Assembly: GCA_016721425.1 (NCBI GenBank)
Contig: JADKID010000007.1
Location: 62,001 to 126,000, forward strand
Source: Bryobacterales bacterium
GTDB lineage: Bacteria > Acidobacteriota > Terriglobia > Bryobacterales > Bryobacteraceae
Length of the DNA stretch: 64,000 nucleotides
Direction of reading: 5' to 3'
The translations under genes were made by a program, and so were the position numbers. The notes under the pieces are model-generated. The model saw only the letters and a program-made list of their open reading frames with translations, searched no databases and had not been told where the DNA came from. This document shows, in pieces, positions 6,356-16,938 of the stretch. Numbering within the stretch: position 1 is the stretch's first letter; each line of letters opens with the position of its first letter.

Positions 6356-7831
6356 ATGCCCCGGGTCTACCTGTTTCTTCTCCTTCTGCTGCTCTGCCGC
6401 CTCGCCCACGCTCAATCCCTGGATTCGTCCATTGACCAGATCCTGGCCGCCCCGGCTGCCCAGCGCGCCGTGTGGGCCATCCATGCCGTCGATCTCGCCA
6501 CCGGGCGCGTGCTCTACCAGCGCAACGCCTCCATCCCGATGGCGCCGGCTTCCAACACCAAGCTCTTCTCCACCGCCCTTGGGCTGTTGCGACTTGGCCC
6601 TGAGTACAAGTTTGAAACTCGCGTCATGTCCACCCGCGCCCCGGATTCTCACGGCCGCCTGGCGGGCGACCTCATCCTCGCCGGCGGCGGCGACCCCACC
6701 CTCTCCGCCCGCATCATCCCCTATCAGAGAGGGCCAATCCAGGGCGATCCACTTGCCCCCCTGGCCTCGATCGCGGACCAGATCGTTCAGGCCGGTGTTC
6801 GTGTCATTGACGGTGACCTGATCGGCGACGACACGCGCTGGCCTTGGAGCCCCTATCCGGACGGCTGGACTCTGGACGATTCCGTCTGGGAGTATGGCGC
6901 CCCGGTCAGCGCCCTCACTCTCAATGACAACGCCATGCGCCTCACCATCCGGCCCCCGAAGAAAGCCGGCGAGACCGCTGACGTCACGCTGAACCCGCCC
7001 GTCGACTACTTCACCATCTACAGCACCCTCCGCGTGGCCGCCGGCGCCGAGCGTAAGATTACCGTGGACCGCCAACCCGGCTCCCGCGTCTTGTTCATCA
7101 GTGGCTCCACGCCGCCCGCCACCGGAGCGGCCACCCAGTTGATTGCCGTCGATGATCCCGCTCTGTTTGCCGCCCAGGCGCTGGCCCAACTTCTGCGAGA
7201 GCGTGGTGTCATCCTCCAGGGCTCCGTGCGCGCCCTCCACCGCTTGCCGGGCCGCCCCGCCGCCGAACCAGAGGGCCTCGTCCTGGCTCGCCGCCTATCT
7301 TCTCCGTTGATCGAAACTCTGCGCGTCACCAACAAGGTCAGCCAGAATTTGCACGCCGAGATTGTCCTTCGTGAGGTGGGCCTGGTTCGCCGTGGCGAAG
7401 GCTCCGCCGAGGCCGGTTTGAAAGAGATGAGCGAGCTGCTCACCTCGCTCGGCCTCGATAAACTCGATTCCAGCTTCGCCGACGCCTCCGGTCTCTCCCG
7501 CCGCACGCTGGTCACTCCCGCGGCCATCACCACCCTGCTGCGCTACCTGCATCAGGGCGAGCTCGGCGACGCCTACGCCTCCACGCTGCCCATCGCCGGC
7601 GAGGATGGCACACTCGCCTCGCGCTTCCGCGGAGTGCGCGGCGCCGCCACCGTGCGCGCCAAGACGGGCTCCATCAGCCACGTCTCCGCGCTCTCGGGCT
7701 ACACCACCGATGGCACGTCCCGCCGCGTCGCCTTCTCCATCGTGGTCAACAACTTCACCGCGCCCACCAGTGAGATCCGCGCGATCCTTGATAAAATCGC
7801 AGTAGTGATTCAGCAGGAAGGAATTCGCTAG
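6356..7831 (+). CDS. dacB: D-alanyl-D-alanine carboxypeptidase/endopeptidase (PBP4 type)
   Basis: Class C penicillin-binding protein of peptidase family S13, 491 residues, acting on peptidoglycan cross-links in the periplasm. Residues 1-19 are a signal peptide (VYLFLLLLLLCRLAHAQ). The catalytic motifs are visible: SxxK as SNTK at 65-68, SxN as SQN in NKVSQNLHAE at about 325, and KTG in AKTGSISHVSALSGY at about 435. The large insert between the first two motifs is typical of PBP4/DacB. It is followed after 2 bases by the fmdB-like gene, probably co-transcribed. Confidence 0.95.
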   Translation: MPRVYLFLLLLLLCRLAHAQSLDSSIDQILAAPAAQRAVWAIHAVDLATGRVLYQRNASIPMAPASNTKLFSTALGLLRLGPEYKFETRVMSTRAPDSHGRLAGDLILAGGGDPTLSARIIPYQRGPIQGDPLAPLASIADQIVQAGVRVIDGDLIGDDTRWPWSPYPDGWTLDDSVWEYGAPVSALTLNDNAMRLTIRPPKKAGETADVTLNPPVDYFTIYSTLRVAAGAERKITVDRQPGSRVLFISGSTPPATGAATQLIAVDDPALFAAQALAQLLRERGVILQGSVRALHRLPGRPAAEPEGLVLARRLSSPLIETLRVTNKVSQNLHAEIVLREVGLVRRGEGSAEAGLKEMSELLTSLGLDKLDSSFADASGLSRRTLVTPAAITTLLRYLHQGELGDAYASTLPIAGEDGTLASRFRGVRGAATVRAKTGSISHVSALSGYTTDGTSRRVAFSIVVNNFTAPTSEIRAILDKIAVVIQQEGIR

Positions 7832-7833
7832 CC

Positions 7834-8061
7834 ATGCCCATCTATGAGTACGCCTGTCAGGACTGCGGCACGAAATTCGAGAAGCTCATTCGCCGCGATT
7901 CCGATCTCGATCAGCTCGCCTGCCCGTCCTGCGGCGATTCCCACCTGCAACGCGAGCAATCCACCTTCGCGCCGAAGATGGGTGGGTCCAAGTCGTCCGC
8001 GCCCGCCATGTGCCCCTCAGGCGGAATGTGCCCCACGCCCGGCAAATGCGGCATGAATTAA
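7834..8061 (+). CDS. FmdB-family zinc-ribbon protein
   Basis: A small 75-residue protein beginning MPIYEYACQDCGTKFEKL, the hallmark of the FmdB/CxxC-CxxC regulatory-type zinc ribbon (CQDC and CPSC). The tail is rich in Ser, Gly, Met and Cys (MCPSGGMCPTPGKCGMN), adding four further cysteines in the form of two CxxxxxC-like spacings. FmdB was named as a putative regulator of formamidase in Methylophilus; in most genomes the role is unknown. It is coupled to dacB and ends 42 bases before lexA. Confidence 0.9.
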   Translation: MPIYEYACQDCGTKFEKLIRRDSDLDQLACPSCGDSHLQREQSTFAPKMGGSKSSAPAMCPSGGMCPTPGKCGMN

Positions 8062-8068
8062 GTTTCTA

Positions 8069-8097
8069 TTGACTTTCGCTCTACGTTCGCCAAGAAT
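8069..8097 (+). promoter_or_regulatory. lexA promoter with candidate LexA operator
   Basis: TTGACT (8069-8074), a 17-base spacer and AAGAAT (8092-8097) form a plausible promoter. Its start would fall at or beside ATG 8104, giving a leaderless or nearly leaderless mRNA. Within the spacer, TTTC-N7-GTTC (8074-8088) matches the alphaproteobacterial direct-repeat LexA box GTTC-N7-GTTC at all but one base. A LexA operator exactly over its own promoter would fit autorepression. Whether this phylum's LexA uses that box is not known to me. Confidence 0.4.
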
Positions 8098-8103
8098 GAG
8101 AGC

Positions 8104-8745
8104 ATGGCTCTGACACCCAGGCAGAAACAAGTGTTGGACTTCCTCGTCCTCCATACCGAGAAGAACGGGTTTAGTCCCAGTTTTGAGGAAATCGCCGGCG
8201 GGCTGAATCTGGCCTCTCTGGCTACGGTCCACAAGCACATCACCGCGTTGGAGCAGAAGGGCTATCTCAAGCGGCGCTATAACGAAAGCCGCTCCATCGA
8301 GGTGGCCGAGTCGTACAAGCACGCAGAACGGGAACGCCTGCATGAGTTGGTTGCGCCCCGCGGAGGCATGGAGATCCCTCTCCTCGGGCGCATTGCCGCC
8401 GGCACGCCGGTGGAGGCCATCTCATCGCCGGAAACTCTCAACTTTGCCGATTTCTCCGGTTCCACGGAGACCTATGCGCTTCAGGTGCGCGGCGATTCCA
8501 TGATCGAGGATCACATCTGCAGCGGCGACTACGTTCTGGTGGAACGCATCACGCAAGCGCGCGACGGGGAAATCGTTGTCGCCCTCGTCAACGGTGACGA
8601 AACAACCCTAAAGCGCTTCTATCGCGAGCCCGCCGGCTTGATCCGGCTGCAACCGGCAAACTCCGCCATGGACCCCATCCTGGTGCGGGGCGAAGACCTG
8701 CAGTTGCAGGGCAGAGTCCTGGCGGTTTTGAGGAAATACAAGTAG
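8104..8745 (+). CDS. lexA: LexA repressor (SOS regulator)
   Basis: Self-cleaving SOS transcriptional repressor, 213 residues. The N-terminal winged helix-turn-helix is MALTPRQKQVLDFLV to about residue 70 (FSPSFEEIAGGLNLASLATV). The C-terminal S24 peptidase domain carries the cleavage site Ala99-Gly100 (GRIAAGTP), nucleophile Ser132 (RGDSMIEDHI) and general base Lys170 (DETTLKRFY). All functional residues are present, so it should be RecA-responsive. The start lies downstream of a promoter that would give almost no leader. It is separated from the fmdB-like gene by only 42 bases. Confidence 0.97.
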   Translation: MALTPRQKQVLDFLVLHTEKNGFSPSFEEIAGGLNLASLATVHKHITALEQKGYLKRRYNESRSIEVAESYKHAERERLHELVAPRGGMEIPLLGRIAAGTPVEAISSPETLNFADFSGSTETYALQVRGDSMIEDHICSGDYVLVERITQARDGEIVVALVNGDETTLKRFYREPAGLIRLQPANSAMDPILVRGEDLQLQGRVLAVLRKYK

Positions 8746-8752
8746 CCGTGGG

Positions 8753-9107
8753 CTACTTGGCGTTGCGGGCGCGCACGATCTCCACCGCGCGAGTCCAATC
8801 TTCGTGCGCCTGGCCGTGCTCATGGCCGCGAGCTTCCCACAGCAGATAAGCTTCGCGCTCGATCTCGGCGCGGAATGCGCTCTCGTCAAACGTGGGCTGC
8901 AGCGCCGCCAGGGCCTTCACTTCAGCCTTCGGAGCGCTCTTGCGGGCGGGCGCCTTGTGAGTGGCCGCGGCAGTGGGCGCCGCCTTGGCCTTCACTTCGG
9001 CTTTCACTTCCGGCTTGGCTTTCGTGGTGGTCGTCTTCTTGGCCGGCGTTGCCTTCACGGCAGGCTTCACGGCGTCAGTTGTGGTAGCGGTCTTTTTTGA
9101 TTGTCAT
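8753..9107 (-). CDS. DUF2934 protein with Lys/Ala/Thr-rich N-terminus, frameshifted
   Basis: The C-terminal ~45 residues (IEREAYLLWEARGHEHGQ, then HEDWTRAVEIV) are a DUF2934 domain, a short helical domain of unknown function common in Acidobacteria and rhizobia. The open frame as sequenced begins at GTG 9070 without a ribosome-binding site. Upstream, ATG 9107 opens MTIKK, then runs out of frame at a run of six A (minus strand; 9093-9098). With five A the frame joins perfectly: MTIKKTATTTDAVKPAV, the same Thr/Lys/Ala/Pro composition as the following 40 residues (VKATPAKKTTTTKAKPEV). The N-terminal half is histone H1-like and may bind nucleic acid. A sequencing indel is the simplest explanation; slippage at A6 is the alternative. 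Confidence 0.75.
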
Positions 9108-9321
9108 AATCGAGTCAGTCTTGCTCCCAAAGTACAAGAACAGTGTGAGATGTTCGTAACAACTCGGCGTCGGTTGTTTAAAACATCATGGGTGAGTCCT
9201 GTCACACAGGGACTCAAGGGTGGGACGGCGGATTCGTTCAAATCCAGCCCCGAATGCTCTAATTGTACCGCATTTTGATAACTTTTGCACACGGCCGCGT
9301 TCTGTGGTACACCTGACAGAC

Positions 9322-11034
9322 ATGTTGCAGGTGATGAGGGGCTCGCCGGTTTACGACGTTGTGGTAATCGGATCAGGCGCCGGCGGCGGTACCGCGGCGC
9401 ATGTTTTAACGAAGCAGGGCGTCAAGGTGGCGCTCATCGAAGCCGGGCCCATGCTCAATCCCGCCAGGGACTACAAGGAGCACAAAACTCCCGCCGATTA
9501 TCCCCACCGCGGCGCCGGCGATCACGCCGAGTCCTATCTGGGCCGCAAGGACTTCGGCTTTTTCGGCGCGCCCAACGGCTACTGGGAGATGGACGACGAG
9601 CCCTACACCGTCGCCGAGGGCAGCCAGTTCCGCTGGTTCCGCTCGCGCATCGTCGGCGGCCGCACCAATCACTACGGGCGCATTTCGCTGCGCTTTGCCG
9701 ACTACGACTTCAAGCCCCGCGCCTTCGACGGCCTCGGCTACGACTGGCCCCTCACCTACGATGACGTGGCGCCCTACTACGACAAGGTGGAGGACTTCAT
9801 CGGCATCTGCGGCAGCCGCGAAGGCCTGCGCACGGCGCCCGATGGCCGCTTCCTGCCGCCGCCCGCGCTGCGCGTCCACGAGCACCTCGTCCAGAAGTCC
9901 TGCGCGCAACTGAAGATCCCCTGCATCCCCTCGCGCATGGCCATACTCACCAAGCCGCTCAACGGCCGCCCCGCCTGCCACTACTGCGGCGAGTGCGGGC
10001 GCGGCTGCATCACGGCGTCCAACTACTCCTCCAGCCAGGTGCAGATCTTCCCGGCCATGAAGACCGGCCGCCTCACCGTCATTCCCAACGCCATGGCGCG
10101 CGAGCTGATCACCGGCGGCGATGGCACGGTGAAGGCCGTCAGCTACATCGACAAGACCACGCGCCAGGAAAAGCAGATCCGCTGCCGCGTCGTGGTGGTG
10201 GCCGCCAGCGCCTGCGAGAGCGCGCGGCTCCTGCTCAACTCCAAGGCGCCCGGCCACACGAGCGGCCTGGCCAACTCGTCCGGCGTGGTGGGCCGCTATC
10301 TTACCGATACCGTCGGCTACGGCCTCAGCGGCTACATCCCCGCGCTAGCCGGCATGCCGAAGCACGATACCGATGGCTACGCCGGCGGCCACGTCTATGT
10401 GCCCTGGTGGCAGCTCGATAAGAAGAACAAGGAGTTCCCCCGCGGCTATCACATCGAGGTGGGCGGCGGCTATGGCATGCCCATGGTGGGCAGCTTCAAC
10501 AGCGTCTGCCGTTCGCACGAGGGCTACGGCGCAGGCCTCAAGAAGGCCATCCAGGAGAGCTACGGCTGCACCGTCGGCTTCGCCGGCCGCGGTGAGATGA
10601 TCCCCAACGAGCAGAGCTACTGTGAGATCGATCCCACCGTCGTCGATCGCTGGGGCATCCCCGTTCTCCGCTTCCATTTCCAATGGTCGGAGTACGAGCG
10701 CAAGCAGGTGGGCCACATGCACGAGACTTTTGCTTCCATCATCGAAGGCATGGGCGGGCGCGTCCTCGGCAACCGCAAGCCGGAAGATCCCGGCGCCGCC
10801 ATCTCCACCCCGGGCGCCATCATCCACGAGCTCGGCACGGTGCGCATGGGCAGCGATCCCAAGACCTCCGCGCTCAACCAGTATTCGCAGGCGCACGACG
10901 TGAAAAACCTCTTCGTCGCCGACGCCGCACCGTTCGTCTCCAACCCCGATAAGAATCCAACTCTTACTATTTGCGCCCTCTCCTGGCGCACCTCCGATTA
11001 CATCGCCGAAGAGATGAGAAAGGGCAACCTGTGA
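9322..11034 (+). CDS. GMC-family FAD-dependent oxidoreductase, large subunit
   Basis: Glucose-methanol-choline oxidoreductase family, about 570 residues from ATG 9322 (ATG 9334 is also possible; the frame is open back to 9220). The FAD-binding motif is YDVVVIGSGAGGGTAAHVL, followed by ALIEAGP. A Cys cluster CHYCGECGRGC at about residue 215 is typical of the gluconate-2-dehydrogenase-like branch. The C-terminal block is HELGTVRMGSDP then FVADAAPFVSNPDKNPTLTI, as in sugar or alcohol dehydrogenases. It has no signal peptide; the next gene, overlapping by GTGA, encodes a Tat-exported small subunit, so the complex is probably carried to the periplasm by its partner. The substrate is unknown, probably a sugar or polyol. 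Confidence 0.92.
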   Translation: MLQVMRGSPVYDVVVIGSGAGGGTAAHVLTKQGVKVALIEAGPMLNPARDYKEHKTPADYPHRGAGDHAESYLGRKDFGFFGAPNGYWEMDDEPYTVAEGSQFRWFRSRIVGGRTNHYGRISLRFADYDFKPRAFDGLGYDWPLTYDDVAPYYDKVEDFIGICGSREGLRTAPDGRFLPPPALRVHEHLVQKSCAQLKIPCIPSRMAILTKPLNGRPACHYCGECGRGCITASNYSSSQVQIFPAMKTGRLTVIPNAMARELITGGDGTVKAVSYIDKTTRQEKQIRCRVVVVAASACESARLLLNSKAPGHTSGLANSSGVVGRYLTDTVGYGLSGYIPALAGMPKHDTDGYAGGHVYVPWWQLDKKNKEFPRGYHIEVGGGYGMPMVGSFNSVCRSHEGYGAGLKKAIQESYGCTVGFAGRGEMIPNEQSYCEIDPTVVDRWGIPVLRFHFQWSEYERKQVGHMHETFASIIEGMGGRVLGNRKPEDPGAAISTPGAIIHELGTVRMGSDPKTSALNQYSQAHDVKNLFVADAAPFVSNPDKNPTLTICALSWRTSDYIAEEMRKGNL

Positions 11035-11633
11035 GCGACATCCAACGCCGCGACATTCTCCGCAGCGCCGCCATCGCCGCCACGCTCGGCCAGTTGACAC
11101 CCGCCTCCGCCCAGCACGTCCACGAGCAGGCCAGCGATGCCAAGAAAGCCAACGCCGGCCGCTATCAGCCCAAGCTCTTCAACGAGCAAGATTACAAAAC
11201 CGTCGCCCGCCTCGCCGATCTCATCATTCCGCCCGAGGGCGGCGCACCCGGTGGCGCCGCGGCCGGAGCGCCCGAGTTTATTGACCTGCTGTGCAGCGGC
11301 GCCGATCGTCTCGCCCAGACCTGGTTCGGCGGCCTGGCGTGGCTCAACTCCGCCAGCCTGAAGCGCTACGAGACGTCCTTCCTGGAGGCCAAGCCCGAGC
11401 AGCAGACCGCGCTGCTCGATCTCATCGCCTTCCGCAAAAACGAGACGCCCGAGCTCGCCCCCGGCATCCGTTTCTTCGATTGGGCGCGCCGCATGGTGGT
11501 GGACGCCTACTTCACCTCGCCCGCCGGTACCAAGGCCATCGGCTTCCAGGGCAACGTCGGCATGCAGACGTTCCAGGTGCCTGTGGAGGCCATCACCTAC
11601 GCACTGGAGCGCAGCCCGTTTAAGAAAGCTTGA
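11031..11633 (+). CDS. gluconate 2-dehydrogenase subunit 3-like protein with Tat signal
   Basis: Starts at GTG 11031, overlapping the previous stop (GTGA), giving 200 residues. The N-terminus SDIQRRDILRSAAIAATLGQ is a twin-arginine signal. The rest (LADLIIPPEGGAPGGAAAGA, PEFIDLL, RFFDWARRMVVDAYFTSPAG) matches the gluconate 2-dehydrogenase subunit 3 family, the small partner of GMC dehydrogenases. It probably supplies the export signal and stabilises the flavin subunit. An in-frame ATG at 10971 lies inside the upstream gene and is rejected. No cytochrome c subunit follows, so the electron acceptor is unknown. Confidence 0.9.
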   Translation: MSDIQRRDILRSAAIAATLGQLTPASAQHVHEQASDAKKANAGRYQPKLFNEQDYKTVARLADLIIPPEGGAPGGAAAGAPEFIDLLCSGADRLAQTWFGGLAWLNSASLKRYETSFLEAKPEQQTALLDLIAFRKNETPELAPGIRFFDWARRMVVDAYFTSPAGTKAIGFQGNVGMQTFQVPVEAITYALERSPFKKA

Positions 11634-11640
11634 GCGGCCC

Positions 11641-14232
<2,592 letters not shown>

Positions 14233-14310
14233 GCGATTGAGTGTAGCGGGAATCAGGGCCGCCGGACAAAACAGATGAGGATGTCTGAAAAAATGATACA
14301 CTGCGCAATA

Positions 14311-16938
14311 ATGCGACGGCTATTCGGTCTGCTCTTCTCCCTCTTTTCCAGTTTCTGTTTGGCCCAAGTTTCTGTCACCATTGATTTGCAGCCTTCCGGC
14401 GCCCGTGCGCCAGTCAACGTATCCGGCGCCAATTGCCAGCCCGGTCAGTATCTGGCGCCGGTCCAGTTGACCTGGACGCCCGGCCCGGCCTGCCAGGTGG
14501 CTTTGGTGCTGCCTTACGCCGCCGCTCCGGGCACTCGCCTGGCTCTGGTTTCCTGGGACGATCAGTCCTCCACTTCCGCGATTTCTATTCCGGTGCCGGC
14601 CGCCAGCCTTACCCGCACCGCCAACCTCAGATATGAGTATCAGGTGACGACCGCTTCTGCGCCGCCGTCGGCCGCCAGCGTGACGCCCGGCGGTTGGTAC
14701 GCCTCGGGCACCAAGGCGACCGTACAGGCGACGGCGAACCCGAACCAGCTCTTCCTCTATTGGGCGATCTCCAGCAGTTGTGCCAGTGTCCTCAAGCCTC
14801 AGCCGCTGATCATCGAGTGCCAGGTAGACCGTCCTGTGACGTTGGCGGCCACATTCCGCGCCACCACCGCGCCGATGCCGCGACGCTTTACCGTGACGGC
14901 GATCCCGGCTCTCAGTGCATCGGCGGGCGGAGCGCTGACGGCCGGCGGCGCAGTTGCCGCCTATGTGGAAGGCGCCGGGGGGCGTTCCGTCTATTTGTGG
15001 CAACCGGAGAAGCCGAACTCGGCGATGGGGCTGGCGGCAGAGATTGCGAGCCTCTCAAATCGGACGGCCACGTGGGTGGTGCGAATCAACGATACCGGGC
15101 GGCTGGCCTACAGCGTTGGGCCTCAATTCAAAATGGCGATCTGGACTCCATCGGCTCCGGGCTCTGTAACTGGTACTGAGGCCATTCTCGCCGAGCCCTC
15201 CAATCTGATCGCGGGCTATCCCGGTGGATTCAACCGGTTTGGCCAGATTGCCGCGATGTTGACCAGCGGCTCCGGACTGTGGACGCCTGCCTCGGCAGGG
15301 GCGACGGGCGGCACCACTCTGAAAGATGTTAGGTTCGCTTCAGTGCAGTGCCTGAACGACTTCGGTCAGGTGCTTTCCGAAGCCGCCAGCGGAGGATCGA
15401 CGCCGCCGCTGGGATTCACGGTATTCACCCCCAACGCTGCCAACTCCGCGGCTGGCATGTTCACATCGGTAACGCCGCTCGGTGCCACCTCCACCAGTAC
15501 GCACACGATAAATGCCGGCGGAATGGTGGCGGGCACTTACTGCACCACACCCGTTGGCATGGCCTGCCAGCCCCGCGCCTTTCTCTGGCAGCCTTCGGCG
15601 CCCAATTCCGGCACGGGCACGGCCACTGATATCGCTCCGCCGCCTGGATTTCCTGGTGTGTCCTCCATTGCGGTCATGAACTCCGCCGGAGACATGGCAG
15701 GCAGCCTAGTGGTGAATTCCTACCAGACCACGGCTTTTTTGCGAACCGGCGGCGTTTTCTACGATCTGAATCAGATTCCCGGCGTGCCGATGCTGTCCCA
15801 GGCGCTGGGGCTCAATGACGCAGGCCAGATTCTTCTGACTAACGGCAACTCCCAAGGGTTGCTGCTCTTGACGCCGCAACCGGCTGCTCCGCCGCCTGGC
15901 GCCAATTCTGTGCCCGTGACGATTTCGGCGTCAGCGGCGGGGATCGGGTTCGCCGTGACCGGCGCGGGCTGCCAACCCGGCGACTACAATGCGCCGAGCA
16001 CATTGCAATGGACCCCTGGCGCGAGTTGCCAGGTCCGCTGGCTGGACATGGAGTTCAGCGGCCCGCAACAGAGGCGTGCATTTGCCGGGTGGAACGATGG
16101 TCAGGCGGCCAATCCCAGGACCTTTACCGTGCCTGCCTCCGCCACATCCTACACCGCGAATTTCAGCGACGAAGTCTACGTGACGACGGTGGCGGAGCCG
16201 CCACAGGGCGGTACAGCGAGCGGCAGCGGCTGGTATCCGGTTAACTCGTCCGTGACAATCGTGGCCGCGCCGGCTCCGGGCTACCGCTTCGGATACTGGG
16301 AGAACCTGTCATACCTGGACGGTGCGACGACGCACGTCACCGTCGATAGCCAGCACAGGTACTTCAAGGCGTTTTTCGCCATCACGACGCCTTTGCCGTT
16401 CACCTACACGGTCACTGCCATAGGTGGCATGGGCCCTGATAATGGCAGACTGAACAATCTCGGACAGGTTGTTTCGGGCAGGAGCGGAAGCGCCCCTAAC
16501 GTGACGCTGTGGACTCCGGCGCAGCCCAATGGCACGGCTGGAGTGGTGACTGGACTGGAGCGGGTTTGCATTCGATGGACGGACGGATTTTCCGCCGATG
16601 CTGTTCATCAACGACCGGGGGCAGTTTACGGCAACACATCCCAATCTCCCAGCCCAACTTTGGTCGCCATCCATGCCCAATGGGACGCAGGGCGCCATAT
16701 CGACAGTGAGTGTGCCTGCCAGCGCCTCCCCCTTCACGCCGAAGCACATCAATTCTTACGGCCAGATCTTCGCGTCGATGCCAAGCAAGCAGGGCTTCTG
16801 GACCCCGACGATCGCCAACGGTTCAACGGGGAGCCTCGCTGTCCTGCCCGGCAATCATATGTACCTCTATTCGGCGAACGATCGCGGGCAGGTTCTGGTG
16901 GACGAACCGAACTTCGCCAATTCTGTGGCGCTATTTAG
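14311..16938 (+). CDS. giant secreted HAF/InlB-like repeat protein, N-terminal part before a frameshift
   Basis: Starts at ATG 14311 with signal peptide MRRLFGLLFSLFSSFCLAQ. A two-part beta module (CQPGQYLAPVQLTWTPGPAC, then EYQVTTASAPPS and GGWYASG, resembling InlB B-repeats) occurs at 14362-14900 and again at 15903-16370 (CQPGDYNAPSTLQWTPGASC, GSGWYPVNSS). Between and after them are HAF-type repeats: LWQPEKPNS, LWTPASAG and FLWQPSAPNSG alternating with N-x-x-G-x-V phrases. The frame is genuine to about 16557; the remaining ~125 residues are out-of-frame reading (Arg/His/Pro-rich). The true continuation is the next entry. Together they would make ~1,590 residues. Probably a surface or secreted protein; no catalytic motif seen. 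Confidence 0.8.
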   Translation: MRRLFGLLFSLFSSFCLAQVSVTIDLQPSGARAPVNVSGANCQPGQYLAPVQLTWTPGPACQVALVLPYAAAPGTRLALVSWDDQSSTSAISIPVPAASLTRTANLRYEYQVTTASAPPSAASVTPGGWYASGTKATVQATANPNQLFLYWAISSSCASVLKPQPLIIECQVDRPVTLAATFRATTAPMPRRFTVTAIPALSASAGGALTAGGAVAAYVEGAGGRSVYLWQPEKPNSAMGLAAEIASLSNRTATWVVRINDTGRLAYSVGPQFKMAIWTPSAPGSVTGTEAILAEPSNLIAGYPGGFNRFGQIAAMLTSGSGLWTPASAGATGGTTLKDVRFASVQCLNDFGQVLSEAASGGSTPPLGFTVFTPNAANSAAGMFTSVTPLGATSTSTHTINAGGMVAGTYCTTPVGMACQPRAFLWQPSAPNSGTGTATDIAPPPGFPGVSSIAVMNSAGDMAGSLVVNSYQTTAFLRTGGVFYDLNQIPGVPMLSQALGLNDAGQILLTNGNSQGLLLLTPQPAAPPPGANSVPVTISASAAGIGFAVTGAGCQPGDYNAPSTLQWTPGASCQVRWLDMEFSGPQQRRAFAGWNDGQAANPRTFTVPASATSYTANFSDEVYVTTVAEPPQGGTASGSGWYPVNSSVTIVAAPAPGYRFGYWENLSYLDGATTHVTVDSQHRYFKAFFAITTPLPFTYTVTAIGGMGPDNGRLNNLGQVVSGRSGSAPNVTLWTPAQPNGTAGVVTGLERVCIRWTDGFSADAVHQRPGAVYGNTSQSPSPTLVAIHAQWDAGRHIDSECACQRLPLHAEAHQFLRPDLRVDAKQAGLLDPDDRQRFNGEPRCPARQSYVPLFGERSRAGSGGRTELRQFCGAI

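Noticed and set aside
9093..9098. Programmed -1 ribosomal frameshift at A AAA AAG in the DUF2934 gene
   Set aside because: Moving from the ATG 9107 frame to the downstream frame requires skipping one base (+1), the opposite of the dnaX-type -1 shift; a sequencing indel or transcript slippage fits better.
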